Shown here one piece after another: positions 44,349 through 52,314 of a DNA stretch of 64,000 bases. Source of the stretch: Lentzea pudingi (GTDB lineage: Bacteria; Actinomycetota; Actinomycetes; Mycobacteriales; Pseudonocardiaceae); contig NZ_BMNC01000005.1 in the NCBI RefSeq assembly GCF_014646255.1, positions 248,001 through 312,000 of the forward strand, given 5' to 3'. How positions within the stretch are numbered: the first letter of the stretch is position 1; every line of letters begins with the position of its first letter. A program made the translations under genes and the position numbers. Under the pieces are notes generated by a model. It was not told the DNA's origin and did not search any database. It saw nothing but the letters and a program-made list of their open reading frames with translations.

Positions 44349-45445
44349 AGCAACTCCTTCGCCAGCCACCCGCGCTCTCTCGTCCAGGCAGGACGAACCT
44401 CCAGCTCCGGCCCGAACACGCCGATCTCGTTGAGATATCTGGTGTTGCTGTCCCGGCGCATGTGCAACAAGACCCGCACCGCCGCCGAGACCTGACTGCG
44501 CAACGCCTGCGGCGAAAGCCCGCCCAGCGCCCCCAGCGCCTCGAGCCGCGCGGGCACCTCCGCCGGAGAGTTGGCGTGCAACGTCCCGGCACCACCTTCG
44601 TGCCCGGTGTTCAACGAGGTGAGCAACTCCCGCACCTCGGCGCCGCGCACCTCGCCGACCACGATCCGGTCGGGCCGCATCCGCAGGGCCTCCCGCACCA
44701 GCTGCCGGGTGGTGACCTCGCCTGCCCCCTCGACGTTCGCCGGCCGCGCGGTGAGCCGCACGAACTGCGGATGGTCGGGGTTCAGCTCGCTCGCATCCTC
44801 GACGCACACGATGCGTTCCGTCGGCGACACACAGCCCAGCAACGCCGACAACAACGACGTCTTGCCCGACCCGGTCCCGCCGATCACCAGGAACGCCAGG
44901 CGCTGCCTGATGATCGCCTTCAGAGCGTGCGCGATCTCGGCGTCGAACGTGCCGAGTCCCTGCAGCGCCTCGAGATCGTGCGTCGCGGGCCTGAGGACGC
45001 GCAGCGACAGGCAGGTGCGGTCCGCGATGGGCGGCAACACCGCGTGCAGCCGCACCCCGCTCCCCGGTAACCACCCGTCGACACACGGGGATGCGTCGTC
45101 GAGCCGCCGCCCCGCCGCTACCGCCAGCCGTTGTGCGAGACGCCGGACCGCGTCCTCGTCGGCAAAGGTGATGCCGGTGCGGCGCAGGCCCGACGTGCCG
45201 TCGACCCACACCTGGTCCGGCGCGGTGACGAGGACGTCGGTGGTGCCGGGGTCGTCGAGCAGCGGGTCGAGGGGGCCGGCGCCGCTGAACTCCTGGCGGA
45301 GCACCTGGAGTGCTTCGAGGACGTCGGAGTCGGCTAGGACGCCGCCTGCTTCGGAGCGGACCGCGTGGGCCACCACGGCCGCGGTCATCTCCATGTCGGT
45401 GCCGGCCAGGCGGTGGCGGACCCGGTCTATGAGGGCGGAGGTCAT
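44342..45445 (-). CDS. tadA: TadA/CpaF-type pilus assembly ATPase
   Basis: Secretion ATPase of 367 aa that powers Tad pilus assembly. Walker A GGTGSGKT, Asp box VCVEDASELNPDHPQFVRL, Walker B RIVVGEVRG and His box NTGHEGGAGTLHAN are all intact. I start at ATG 45445, which has GAGGTG upstream and gives a normal CpaF length; the reading frame stays open far upstream only because it runs into a stop-free repeat array. The gene leads tadB-tadC-pilin genes. Confidence 0.93.
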   Translation of the reverse strand: MTSALIDRVRHRLAGTDMEMTAAVVAHAVRSEAGGVLADSDVLEALQVLRQEFSGAGPLDPLLDDPGTTDVLVTAPDQVWVDGTSGLRRTGITFADEDAVRRLAQRLAVAAGRRLDDASPCVDGWLPGSGVRLHAVLPPIADRTCLSLRVLRPATHDLEALQGLGTFDAEIAHALKAIIRQRLAFLVIGGTGSGKTSLLSALLGCVSPTERIVCVEDASELNPDHPQFVRLTARPANVEGAGEVTTRQLVREALRMRPDRIVVGEVRGAEVRELLTSLNTGHEGGAGTLHANSPAEVPARLEALGALGGLSPQALRSQVSAAVRVLLHMRRDSNTRYLNEIGVFGPELEVRPAWTRERGWLAKELLC

Positions 45446-45484
45446 GTCACGCACCTCGCGGGCTTGGTGCGTGGAGGTGCGGGA

Positions 45485-46070
45485 GGTGGGGTGGTCACGG
45501 GGTTTCCTCCTGGGGACGGCACGAGTGGGCCGGGGGCAGGGGCGCGAGCCGGCTGGCGGCTGCTGGGGAGGGCTGGGCGGCGCAAGTGGGCTGGGCGGCT
45601 GCCTGGGTGGGCTGGGCGGCTGGCCTGGGTGGGCTGGGCGGCTGGCTTGGGTGGGCTGGGCGGCACAAGTGGGCCGAGGCACGGCACGAGCGGACCGGGC
45701 GGCGACACAAGTGAGCCAGGGCATGGCACGAGCGAGCTGAGCAGCGGCACGAGTCGGCCGAGGCACGGCACGAACGGGCCGAGCGGCGGCACAAGCGAGC
45801 TAAGACACGAGTGGCTGGGGTAGGGCACGAGCCAGCTGGGCGGCTGCCCAGGTGGGCTGAGCCGCACAAGTGAACCGGGCGCGGGACGAGTGGGTTGGGG
45901 CAAGGCAACGAGCGGGCTGGGTGGCAGCACAAGTGGGCCAAGGCACGGCACAAGTGGGCTGGGCGGCGGTACGAGCGAGCCGAGGCACGGCACCAGCGAA
46001 CCGGGCGCACGGCACGAGCGAGCCGAGGCACGGCACAAGTGGGCTGGGTGGCGGCGCGGTGAAGGGCTTG
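45485..46070. repeat. Degenerate GC-rich minisatellite array (21-22 bp units)
   Basis: About 590 bases of degenerate repeats, for example GGCACGAGCGAGCCGAGGCA-type units of 21-22 bp. In one part (45602-45663) a 22-bp unit beginning CCTGGGTGGGCTGGGCGGCT is repeated almost exactly 2.8 times. Because units change between 21 and 22 bp, the frame is not kept, so a repeat protein is unlikely. It separates the three small ORFs after ssd from tadA. No gene is called within it. Confidence 0.85.
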
Positions 46071-46143
46071 GGCGTCGTCACGTCAGAGGCGAGGTGCCGT
46101 CACGGTGGAAGCTTCGAACGACGTGGGCGAGGGGGCGCGGAGG

Positions 46144-46245
46144 TCAGGTCGCTGCCTCCGGGCGGCGGGCGTGGCGGCCGTAGGTGATCTCGCGGCCCGT
46201 GAGGCGGAGCCAGGTTTCCTGGCACCAGATGACGAAGCGGTTCAC
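46144..46245 (-). CDS. 33-residue ORF, third of three coupled micro-ORFs
   Basis: Very short reading frame with GGAGGAG upstream and nearly all codons ending in G or C. The product starts MNRFVIWCQETWLRLTG and has a basic C-terminus. GTG overlaps the stop of the previous micro-ORF (GTGA). I do not recognise it. The coupling and codon use support translation; conservation is not shown. Confidence 0.5.
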   Translation of the reverse strand: MNRFVIWCQETWLRLTGREITYGRHARRPEAAT

Positions 46246-46343
46246 TTCGGCTCCTCCTTCTTGAAGACGTAGCGGGGTGGGTAGAGGCGGCCGTAGACGA
46301 CGAGGTTGCGCAGCATCCGGCCGAGGATGCGGAGGAGGATCAC
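46242..46343 (-). CDS. 33-residue ORF, second of three coupled micro-ORFs
   Basis: Small frame starting at GTG on the stop of the 64-codon ORF (GTGA), with AAGGA upstream. The product begins MILLRILGRMLRNLVVYG and ends KKEEPK: an amphipathic, Leu/Arg-rich helix with a charged end. Strong third-position G/C. No family recognised; a membrane-active or peptide-like role cannot be excluded. Confidence 0.5.
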   Translation of the reverse strand: MILLRILGRMLRNLVVYGRLYPPRYVFKKEEPK

Positions 46344-46534
46344 GGCTGACGTCCTTGTGCGCGAAGGGATCTCGTGGCGGGGGCCAGGAGGGAAGCCGGG
46401 CCGGGGTGCGGGACCTCTGCCCTGCTGAACACCGGCACGCAACCGCACCCGACGTAGTCCGGCTCGGGCTCGGTGTCGGACAGGAAGTGCGCGAGGTAGT
46501 CGGACTCGTCGAGGTCGATGGGCGGTGCGGTCAT
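46340..46534 (-). CDS. 64-residue ORF coupled to ssd (first of three)
   Basis: Starts at ATG on the ssd stop (ATGA) and ends on the next start (GTGA). The N-terminal part is acidic (IDLDESDYLAHFLSDTEPEP) and is followed by a VGCGCVPV motif and a low-complexity C-terminus. I do not recognise a family. The acidic segment followed by a Cys pair could mark a small metal-binding or modified peptide, but that is speculation. Confidence 0.5.
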   Translation of the reverse strand: MTAPPIDLDESDYLAHFLSDTEPEPDYVGCGCVPVFSRAEVPHPGPASLLAPATRSLRAQGRQP

Positions 46535-47565
46535 GGGCGGAGCTCCTTCAGCACCGCTCGGGCCGCGGTGGCGAGGGGGCCCTTCGGGTTGCGGGGAAAG
46601 CGGCCCCGTTCGAGCACTTCGGCCAGGCCCGGTTCCGGGCGCATCGAGGTGAGCAGGGGGACGCCGATCACCTCGGCCATCTCGGACGGCTGGAGGTTGC
46701 CAGGGGACGGGCCTCGGACCACCAGGCGGAGGTTGCGGCCGTTGGTCAGGAGGTGGGTGGCCACTCGGCTGGCTGCCGCTGTGGCTCGCACCTCGGCCGG
46801 GACCACGAGGACTGTCAGGTCTGTGCGGTCCAGGGCTGCTGAGGCCGAGGCCGTCGGGAAGCGCGGGAGGTCGCAGATCACCGTGCAGCCTGCTCGGCGG
46901 CCCGCGTCGAGGACTGCTGCCACGGCTGCCGGGTCCGGGTCCGGGGCTGCGCGGTCGCAGGCGAGGACGCTCAGGTTGCCCGAGGTGGGGAGGGCTGCGC
47001 GCAGCGCTGACATCGGGACCCTGCCGCCGGTGGCGTGCACTCCCGGCCAGCGGGCGCCCTGGTCGGACTCGGTGCCCAGGGCCAGGTCTATGCCGCCGCC
47101 CAGCGGGTCGCAGTCGACGAGCATCGCCTCGCCGCCCAGGGCCACCGCCTCGCGGCCGCAGGCTATGGCCAGGGTCGAGGCTCCCGCGCCTCCTCGGCCG
47201 CCGATGAACGACACGACCCTGCCGCGGTCCGACGGTGGGCCCTCGCCCAGGTCGGTCAGGGCCGTCACGAGGGAGCGGCCCTCCACCGGGAGTTCCAGGA
47301 CGCCGTCTGCTCCCAGGGCCACGGCCGGGGCCCAGGGCGGGTCACCTCCGTGGACCACCAGGACGCCCGTGCGGCGGGGGAGGCCCGCGTCCAGGCAGGC
47401 CGAGACCGCTGCCGGGTCGAGGAGGACCAACGGGGCCGTGTGCCACTGCGAGCGCAGCGAGGTGACGTCGGGTGCGCAGGAGAGCGGGCAGTCGGCCGCG
47501 GCGGCCACCCGGAGGACCTCGTCGAGGAGGTCCTGGTCCGTGAGCAGGGCGATGGGGTGGGTCAT
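46531..47565 (-). CDS. ssd: Septum-site-determining-like protein Ssd (CpaE/MinD-type)
   Basis: A 344-aa P-loop ATPase-like protein found at the head of actinobacterial Tad loci (Rv3660c). The N-terminal half is a response-regulator-like domain (DPAAVSACLDAGLPRR); the C-terminal half is MinD/CpaE-type with the Walker-like FIGGRGGAGASTLA, in which the signature Lys is replaced (GRGGAGAS), and VDCDPLGGGIDL. In mycobacteria Ssd affects septation and stress; in Tad systems CpaE localises the pilus. The start ATG lacks a clear ribosome-binding site. Twin DnaA-box sequences lie upstream. Confidence 0.88.
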   Translation of the reverse strand: MTHPIALLTDQDLLDEVLRVAAAADCPLSCAPDVTSLRSQWHTAPLVLLDPAAVSACLDAGLPRRTGVLVVHGGDPPWAPAVALGADGVLELPVEGRSLVTALTDLGEGPPSDRGRVVSFIGGRGGAGASTLAIACGREAVALGGEAMLVDCDPLGGGIDLALGTESDQGARWPGVHATGGRVPMSALRAALPTSGNLSVLACDRAAPDPDPAAVAAVLDAGRRAGCTVICDLPRFPTASASAALDRTDLTVLVVPAEVRATAAASRVATHLLTNGRNLRLVVRGPSPGNLQPSEMAEVIGVPLLTSMRPEPGLAEVLERGRFPRNPKGPLATAARAVLKELRP

Positions 47566-47618
47566 GGGATCGACGGTGGCGGGTCGTGATGAACGACACA
47601 ACGGGGTGAAGATCCACA

Positions 47619-47645
47619 TGTGGACAAACCGGCGGCTGTGGACAA
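47619..47645. promoter_or_regulatory. Two DnaA-box sequences upstream of ssd
   Basis: TGTGGACAA (complement TTGTCCACA) occurs at 47619-47627 and again at 47637-47645, same orientation, 18 bases apart. The first overlaps the palindrome CCACATGTGG (47614-47623). TTGTCCACA is the high-affinity Streptomyces DnaA box. They lie 54-80 bases upstream of ssd. Confidence 0.65.
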
Positions 47646-47789
47646 GTCGCGATCTTGGAAGCCTTGGGAGACCGGAAGTGTCGGGGCCGTGTGCGACGCT
47701 GGAGGGTTGGGCGCACGGCACGAAGCCCAAGGCGAAGAAAAGCGGGAGAGGTCCAGTCGCACCCACGAGGAAACGGGGTCTGGATATGG

Positions 47790-47857
47790 GACGACCCCCG
47801 CCAGGGGGGAGGGACGGGGGTCGTCAATGGTTCAGTCCCGGGGGGTCGGACTGAACC
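47790..47857. terminator. Two adjacent strong hairpins between ssd and the HAD gene
   Basis: First stem GACGACCCCCG/CGGGGGTCGTC (47790-47825), second stem GGTTCAGTCC/GGACTGAACC (47829-47857), 10-11 bp each. The 459-base gap from ssd (47565) to the HAD gene (48025) holds nothing else I recognise besides the DnaA boxes. The hairpins could end an unannotated rightward transcript. Confidence 0.5.
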
Positions 47858-48024
47858 CGTCCGTCGAACCGGACTCTCCTACTGTATCCCCATGCGCCAG
47901 TGCCGCGCGCAACTTCCGCAACAGCCGCACGCCAAGTTTCCGTAACCGTGGCGCACAAGGGTTTCGTACACGAACGAAATGCCGCCCGAACGGCCTACTG
48001 ACGAGTACACCTAAGCTGAAGTAC

Positions 48025-48819
48025 ATGAGCCGGATCGCCGCCTTCTTCGACCTCGACAAGACCGTGATCGCGAAGTCGAGCACGCTGGCGTTCAGCCGAC
48101 CCTTCTTCCAGGAGGGGCTGATCAACCGCCGCGCGGTCCTGAAGAGCGCATATGCGCAGTTCGTGTTCATGCTCGCCGGCGCGGACGCGGATCAGATGGA
48201 CCGCATGCGCGCGCACATCACGGCGCTGGCCGCCGGTTGGGACGTCGAGCAGATCCGCAGCATCGTCAGCGAGACGCTGCACGACATCGTCGACCCGCTC
48301 GTCTACAAAGAAGCGACGCAGTTGATCGCCGACCACAAGGCGGAGGGCCACGACGTCGTCATCGTCAGCGCGTCCGGCGAGGAACTCGTCGCCCCCATCG
48401 CCCAGATGATCGGGGCGGACCACAGCGTCGGCACGAAGATGGTGATCCAGGACGGCCGCTACACTGGCGCCGTCGACTTCTACTGCGCCGCCGACAACAA
48501 GGCGGTCATGATCAAGCAGCTCGCCGCCGAGCACGGCTACGACCTCGCGAAGAGCTATGCCTACTCGGACAGCGTCACGGACCTGCCGATGCTCGAGGTC
48601 GTCGGCCACCCGACGGTCGTGAACCCGGACCGGGGCCTGCGCCGCATCGCCGCCGAGAAGGACTGGCCGATCCAGCAGTTCGTCGACCCGGTGAGCCTGC
48701 GCGGACGCATCCCCACCCCCTCGGGCAGGGCGGTCGCGGTCACGGCCATCAGCCTCGGTGCCGTCGCGGCGGCCGGAGCGGCCTGGTACGGCCTGCGCCG
48801 CAAGCGGAACAACGGCTGA
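48025..48819 (+). CDS. HAD-IB family phosphatase (Rv3661-like)
   Basis: A 264-aa HAD hydrolase of the SerB/IB type. Motif I is FFDLDKTVI, motif II has VIVSASGEE, motif III Lys appears in ADNKAVMIK and motif IV as YSDSVTDLPML. The C-terminus has a single hydrophobic helix (AVTAISLGAVAAAGAAWYGL) followed by RRKRNN, so it is probably tethered to the membrane. The substrate is unknown; homologues act on phosphoserine-like or phospholipid substrates. It lies next to ssd as in mycobacteria. Confidence 0.9.
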   Translation: MSRIAAFFDLDKTVIAKSSTLAFSRPFFQEGLINRRAVLKSAYAQFVFMLAGADADQMDRMRAHITALAAGWDVEQIRSIVSETLHDIVDPLVYKEATQLIADHKAEGHDVVIVSASGEELVAPIAQMIGADHSVGTKMVIQDGRYTGAVDFYCAADNKAVMIKQLAAEHGYDLAKSYAYSDSVTDLPMLEVVGHPTVVNPDRGLRRIAAEKDWPIQQFVDPVSLRGRIPTPSGRAVAVTAISLGAVAAAGAAWYGLRRKRNNG

Positions 48820-49335
48820 AGTCAAGCCCCTGCGGGCTCGAAGCACCGAGAAGTGAGGGGTACCGGCGAGTAGCGGCAACGCCCCGCGCACGTGGTGCCC
48901 CGGTGAGTGCACGGCACCGCCCGCACGGCGGTACCCGAACGCGAATACGGCCTCACAAATCCAGAAACGCCAAGACTTTCACTACTGAACGTGGCTTGAA
49001 CGGTGCACCCGTCCGAGCCCTTGCTGTGACCGGGCCCACGCACTTAAATAGGTGGTGCGGACCTCGGGTCGGCCAGGGACCAGACGAAGAGAAGTCAGGA
49101 TCCACCCCGGCCAAGCTCCGTGCGCGGACTTCGAGTACCCACGCGCAGCACGCCGCGGGAGGCTTGTCGTCTAGGGCCTGCGTACCGGGACGCCGGACGC
49201 CGAGGCCAGGGTTGTACGACTGGAGTTGCACGCTTGGTAACTCGCAAGCCCGCGCTGAGGACGGGGCACCCTTTCGGGGGTGCCCCGTTCTGCATGTTTC
49301 AGTGAAAACCCTCCGAACGGCACAATGGCCACCCG
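48820..49335 (+). ncRNA. Unrecognised structured segment, possible non-coding RNA
   Basis: About 515 bases with no convincing CDS. Long-range complementary arms are visible: GGGTACCG (48858-48865) with CGGTACCC (48929-48936), and inside them GGTGCC with GGCACC; a short AGCCC/GGGCT hairpin lies at 48825. The segment ends in a strong hairpin at 49261-49288. I compared it by eye with RNase P, tmRNA, SRP, 6S and common riboswitches and recognised none. Whether it is transcribed is not shown. Confidence 0.35.
49261..49288 (+). terminator. Hairpin upstream of the nagZ promoter
   Basis: ACGGGGCACCC pairs with GGGTGCCCCGT around a 6-base TTTCGG loop, followed by TCTGCATGTTTC. It would end rightward transcription from the unexplained segment 48 bases before the nagZ -35. 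Confidence 0.7.
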
Positions 49336-49364
49336 TTGACCCACCCCACGGTCGTGGGTAACTT
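49336..49364 (+). promoter_or_regulatory. nagZ promoter
   Basis: -35 TTGACC (49336-49341), 17-base spacer, -10 TAACTT (49359-49364). The spacer carries the dyad CCCAC-ggtc-GTGGG, a likely operator. The leader to the GTG start would be about 43 bases. Confidence 0.75.
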
Positions 49365-49413
49365 GCGAAATACGCCAGTTATCTGTGGGATCATCACCGG
49401 GAGGCACTTCCAA

Positions 49414-51105
49414 GTGCGGAAAATCGCCGCGTTGACGCTGGTCACTGCCATGGTCGCCCTCACGCCGGTGGCGAGAGCGGACGCCTCGGTGACCACGCTC
49501 CGCGGGATGTCGCTGGAACAGAAGGTCGGCCAGCTCTTCGTCACGTACGTCAACGGCCAGGCCGCCGACGTCCCGCACCCCAAGAACCAGCCCGACTTCG
49601 GAGTGGCGACGGCCGCGGACATGGTGCGCAAGTACCAGCCCGGCGGCGTCATCTACTTCAACAACTCGAGCCGCGACAACATCGACACGCCCAAGCAGAT
49701 CGCGCGGCTCTCCAACGGCCTGCAGAAGGCCAGCAAGGTCCCGCTGCTCATCTCGATCGACCAGGAGATGGGCGTCGTCACGCGGATCGGCCCGCCGGCC
49801 ACCCAGCTGCCGGGCAACATGGCCCTCGGCGCGGGCAGGAGCACCCGGGACGCCGAGGAGGCCGCGCGCATCACGGGCTCGGAACTGCGCGCGATGGGCA
49901 TCAACCAGAACTTCGCGCCGGACGCCGACGTCAACTCCAACCCGGCGAACCCGATCATCGGGGTGCGCAGCTTCAGCAGCGACCCGAAGCTCGCCGCCGA
50001 CATGGTCGCCGCCCAGGTCCGGGGCTACGAGGGCCGCCGCTGGTTCGACATGACCTCGGTGACCTCGACCGCCAAGCACTTCCCCGGCCACGGCGACACG
50101 TCCGAGGACAGCCACACCGCCTTGCCGGTCTCGAACCGCAGCCTCGACCAGTGGCGGCAGATCGACGCGCCGCCGTTCTCCGCCGCCATCGCCGCCAAGA
50201 TCGACTCGATCATGACCGCGCACATCCAGGTGCCGCAGATCGACCCGTCAGGCGAGCCGGCCACGCTCAGCCCGAAGATCATCACCGGTCTGCTGCGCGA
50301 CGAGCTGAAGTACGACGGCGTGGTCGTCACCGACTCGCTGGAGATGGAGGGCGTCCGCAAGCTGCACTCCGACGCCGAGATCCCGGTGCTGGCCATCAAG
50401 GCGGGCGTCGACCAGCTGCTGATGCCGCCGAACCTCGGCGCCGCGATCGACAGCGTCGTCAAGGCCGTCCGCAGCGGTGAGATCACCGAGCAGCGCATCG
50501 ACCAGAGCGTCCTGCGCATCCTCAAGATGAAGCTCCTGCGCGGCGTCATGCTCACCGCCGACGTCGACGAGAACAAAGTCGACCAGGTCGTCGGCTCCAA
50601 CACCGAGGCGGCGCAGAAGATCGCCGACCGCACCATCACCGTCGTCCGCAACGACGGCCAGGCGCTCCCGCTCAACGCCACCGCTCCCCTGGTCGTCGGC
50701 ACCAGCGACGCGACCACGAGCGCCCTCGCCACCAGGCTCAAGGGCACCAAGTTCGTCACCTCGACGAGCCCCACGGCCGGCCAGATCCAGCAGGCCGTGG
50801 CCGCGGCGGCGAACGCGGACAAGATCGTCGTGCTGACGAACAACGCGAGCACCAGGCCGGCCCAGGTCGACCTGGTCAACCAGCTCGCCGCCACCGGCAA
50901 GCCCGTCGTCGCGGCCGCCACCGGCAACCCGTACGACGTCGCCCACAGCAACGCCAAGACGTGGCTCGCCACCTATTCGACGACCACGGTCTCGATGGAG
51001 GCGCTGGCCAGGGTCCTGCTGGGCGAGGTGAAGCCGCAGGGCAAGCTGCCGGTCGACGTACCGGGCCCGACCCCCTACCCGTTCGGACACGGGGTGACCT
51101 GGTGA
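49414..51105 (+). CDS. nagZ: Exported beta-N-acetylglucosaminidase, GH3 (NagZ)
   Basis: Releases terminal GlcNAc from peptidoglycan fragments. The 563-aa product has a signal peptide (AALTLVTAMVALTPVARA), the GH3 barrel with KHFPGHGDTSEDSHTALP (catalytic Asp-His dyad), DQEMGVVTRIG and VVVTDSLEMEGV with the nucleophile Asp, and a C-terminal domain. GTG 49414 has GGGAGG upstream. The signal peptide places it outside the membrane, as in Bacillus NagZ. namZ starts on its stop (GTGA). Confidence 0.93.
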   Translation: MRKIAALTLVTAMVALTPVARADASVTTLRGMSLEQKVGQLFVTYVNGQAADVPHPKNQPDFGVATAADMVRKYQPGGVIYFNNSSRDNIDTPKQIARLSNGLQKASKVPLLISIDQEMGVVTRIGPPATQLPGNMALGAGRSTRDAEEAARITGSELRAMGINQNFAPDADVNSNPANPIIGVRSFSSDPKLAADMVAAQVRGYEGRRWFDMTSVTSTAKHFPGHGDTSEDSHTALPVSNRSLDQWRQIDAPPFSAAIAAKIDSIMTAHIQVPQIDPSGEPATLSPKIITGLLRDELKYDGVVVTDSLEMEGVRKLHSDAEIPVLAIKAGVDQLLMPPNLGAAIDSVVKAVRSGEITEQRIDQSVLRILKMKLLRGVMLTADVDENKVDQVVGSNTEAAQKIADRTITVVRNDGQALPLNATAPLVVGTSDATTSALATRLKGTKFVTSTSPTAGQIQQAVAAAANADKIVVLTNNASTRPAQVDLVNQLAATGKPVVAAATGNPYDVAHSNAKTWLATYSTTTVSMEALARVLLGEVKPQGKLPVDVPGPTPYPFGHGVTW

Positions 51106-52307
51106 GAAGGCGGAGCTTCCTCGCGGCAGGCGCCCTGTCCGTCCCCCTCATCGGCGCAGGCACGGCCGGCGCGACCCCGAAGCTCGCCACGGCGGCCGAA
51201 CAGCTCGCACAGGACGGCTGGCGCAAGCTCAAGGGTCGCAAGGTCGGCGTGCTGACGAACCCGACGGGCATCCTCAAGGACCAGACGCACGTCGTCGACT
51301 CGATGGTCGCCCACGACGCCAAGCCGGCAGCCGTGTTCGGACCGGAACACGGCTTCCGCGGCACGGCACAGGCCGGCGGCTCCGAGGGCGACTACGCGGA
51401 CCCGCGCACCGGTATCCCGGTGTACGACACGTACCAAGCCAGTCCCGCGAAGATCAAGCAGATGTTCACGAAGGCGGGCGTCGACACGGTCGTGTTCGAC
51501 ATCGCCGACGTGGGCGCACGCTTCTACACCTACATCTGGTCGCTGTACCAGGCGATGGAAGCGGCCGAGGGCCTGGACTTCATGGTCCTCGACCGCCCGA
51601 ACCCCATCGGCGGCAGCGCGAACGGCCCGCAGCTCGACCCGGCCCACGCGACCTTCGTGGGCCTGAAACCGATCGTGCAGCAACACGGCATGACGGTCGG
51701 CGAACTGGCTCGCTTCTTCGTGGGCGAGTTCGACCTCAAGACGAAGCTCGAAGTGGTCAACGTCCGGCACTGGCGCAGGAACCAGCTCGACACGGGCCTG
51801 CCGTGGGTCCCGCCGAGCCCGAACATGCCCACCCAGGACACCGCGCTCGTCTACCCCGGCACGTGCCTGTTCGAGGGCACGGTCCTGTCCGAGGGCCGCG
51901 GCACCACCCGCCCGTTCGAAACGGTGGGTGCGCCGGGCATCGACTGGCGCTGGGCCGAAGCGCTGAACGCCCTGAGCCTGCAAGGCGTCCGGTTCCGCGA
52001 GACCTACTTCTCGCCGACGTTCAACAAGTTCCAGGGCAAGTCCTGCGGCGGTGTCACCCTGCACGTCACCGACCCGCGGAGGTTCGACGCCATCAGGGCC
52101 GCCGTGGCCATGCTGATCACCGCGAAGTCGTTGTACCCCGGCGTGTTCGCGTGGCGTCCCGACAACTGGATCGACAAGCTCAGCGGCTCCGACCGGCTGC
52201 GGAGGATGATCGACGCCCAGGCTCCCCTGGACGAGGTCACCGGCGCGTGGCACCAGGAGCTCCAGCAGTTCCGCCGCACCCGCCTGCCCTACCTGCGCTA
52301 CCGGTGA
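51102..52307 (+). CDS. namZ: Exo-beta-N-acetylmuramidase NamZ (DUF1343)
   Basis: Removes terminal MurNAc from peptidoglycan chains; in Bacillus subtilis it works with NagZ and AmiE. The 401-aa product has a Tat-like signal (RRRSFLAAGALS), then the DUF1343 core: VGVLTNPTGIL, FGPEHGFRGTAQAG, VFDIADVGARFYTYIW, VLDRPNPIGG and FEGTVLSEGRGTTRPFE. The GTG start overlaps the nagZ stop. The amidase-like gene follows 7 bases later, so the three form one unit. Confidence 0.94.
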   Translation: MRRRSFLAAGALSVPLIGAGTAGATPKLATAAEQLAQDGWRKLKGRKVGVLTNPTGILKDQTHVVDSMVAHDAKPAAVFGPEHGFRGTAQAGGSEGDYADPRTGIPVYDTYQASPAKIKQMFTKAGVDTVVFDIADVGARFYTYIWSLYQAMEAAEGLDFMVLDRPNPIGGSANGPQLDPAHATFVGLKPIVQQHGMTVGELARFFVGEFDLKTKLEVVNVRHWRRNQLDTGLPWVPPSPNMPTQDTALVYPGTCLFEGTVLSEGRGTTRPFETVGAPGIDWRWAEALNALSLQGVRFRETYFSPTFNKFQGKSCGGVTLHVTDPRRFDAIRAAVAMLITAKSLYPGVFAWRPDNWIDKLSGSDRLRRMIDAQAPLDEVTGAWHQELQQFRRTRLPYLRYR

Positions 52308-52314
52308 GGACGCC

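Noticed and set aside
44342..45766. Longer TadA beginning in the repeat array
   Set aside because: ATG 45445 has a good ribosome-binding site and gives normal CpaF length; the extra 107 residues are Pro/Ala repeat translation.
45442..46038. 198-codon minus-strand frame ending with ATGA on the tadA start
   Set aside because: It runs through the repeat array, whose 22-bp units do not keep the frame; the stop/start overlap is probably chance.
48820..49335. RNase P RNA, tmRNA, SRP RNA or a known riboswitch
   Set aside because: None of their signature segments was seen by eye; only generic structure is visible.
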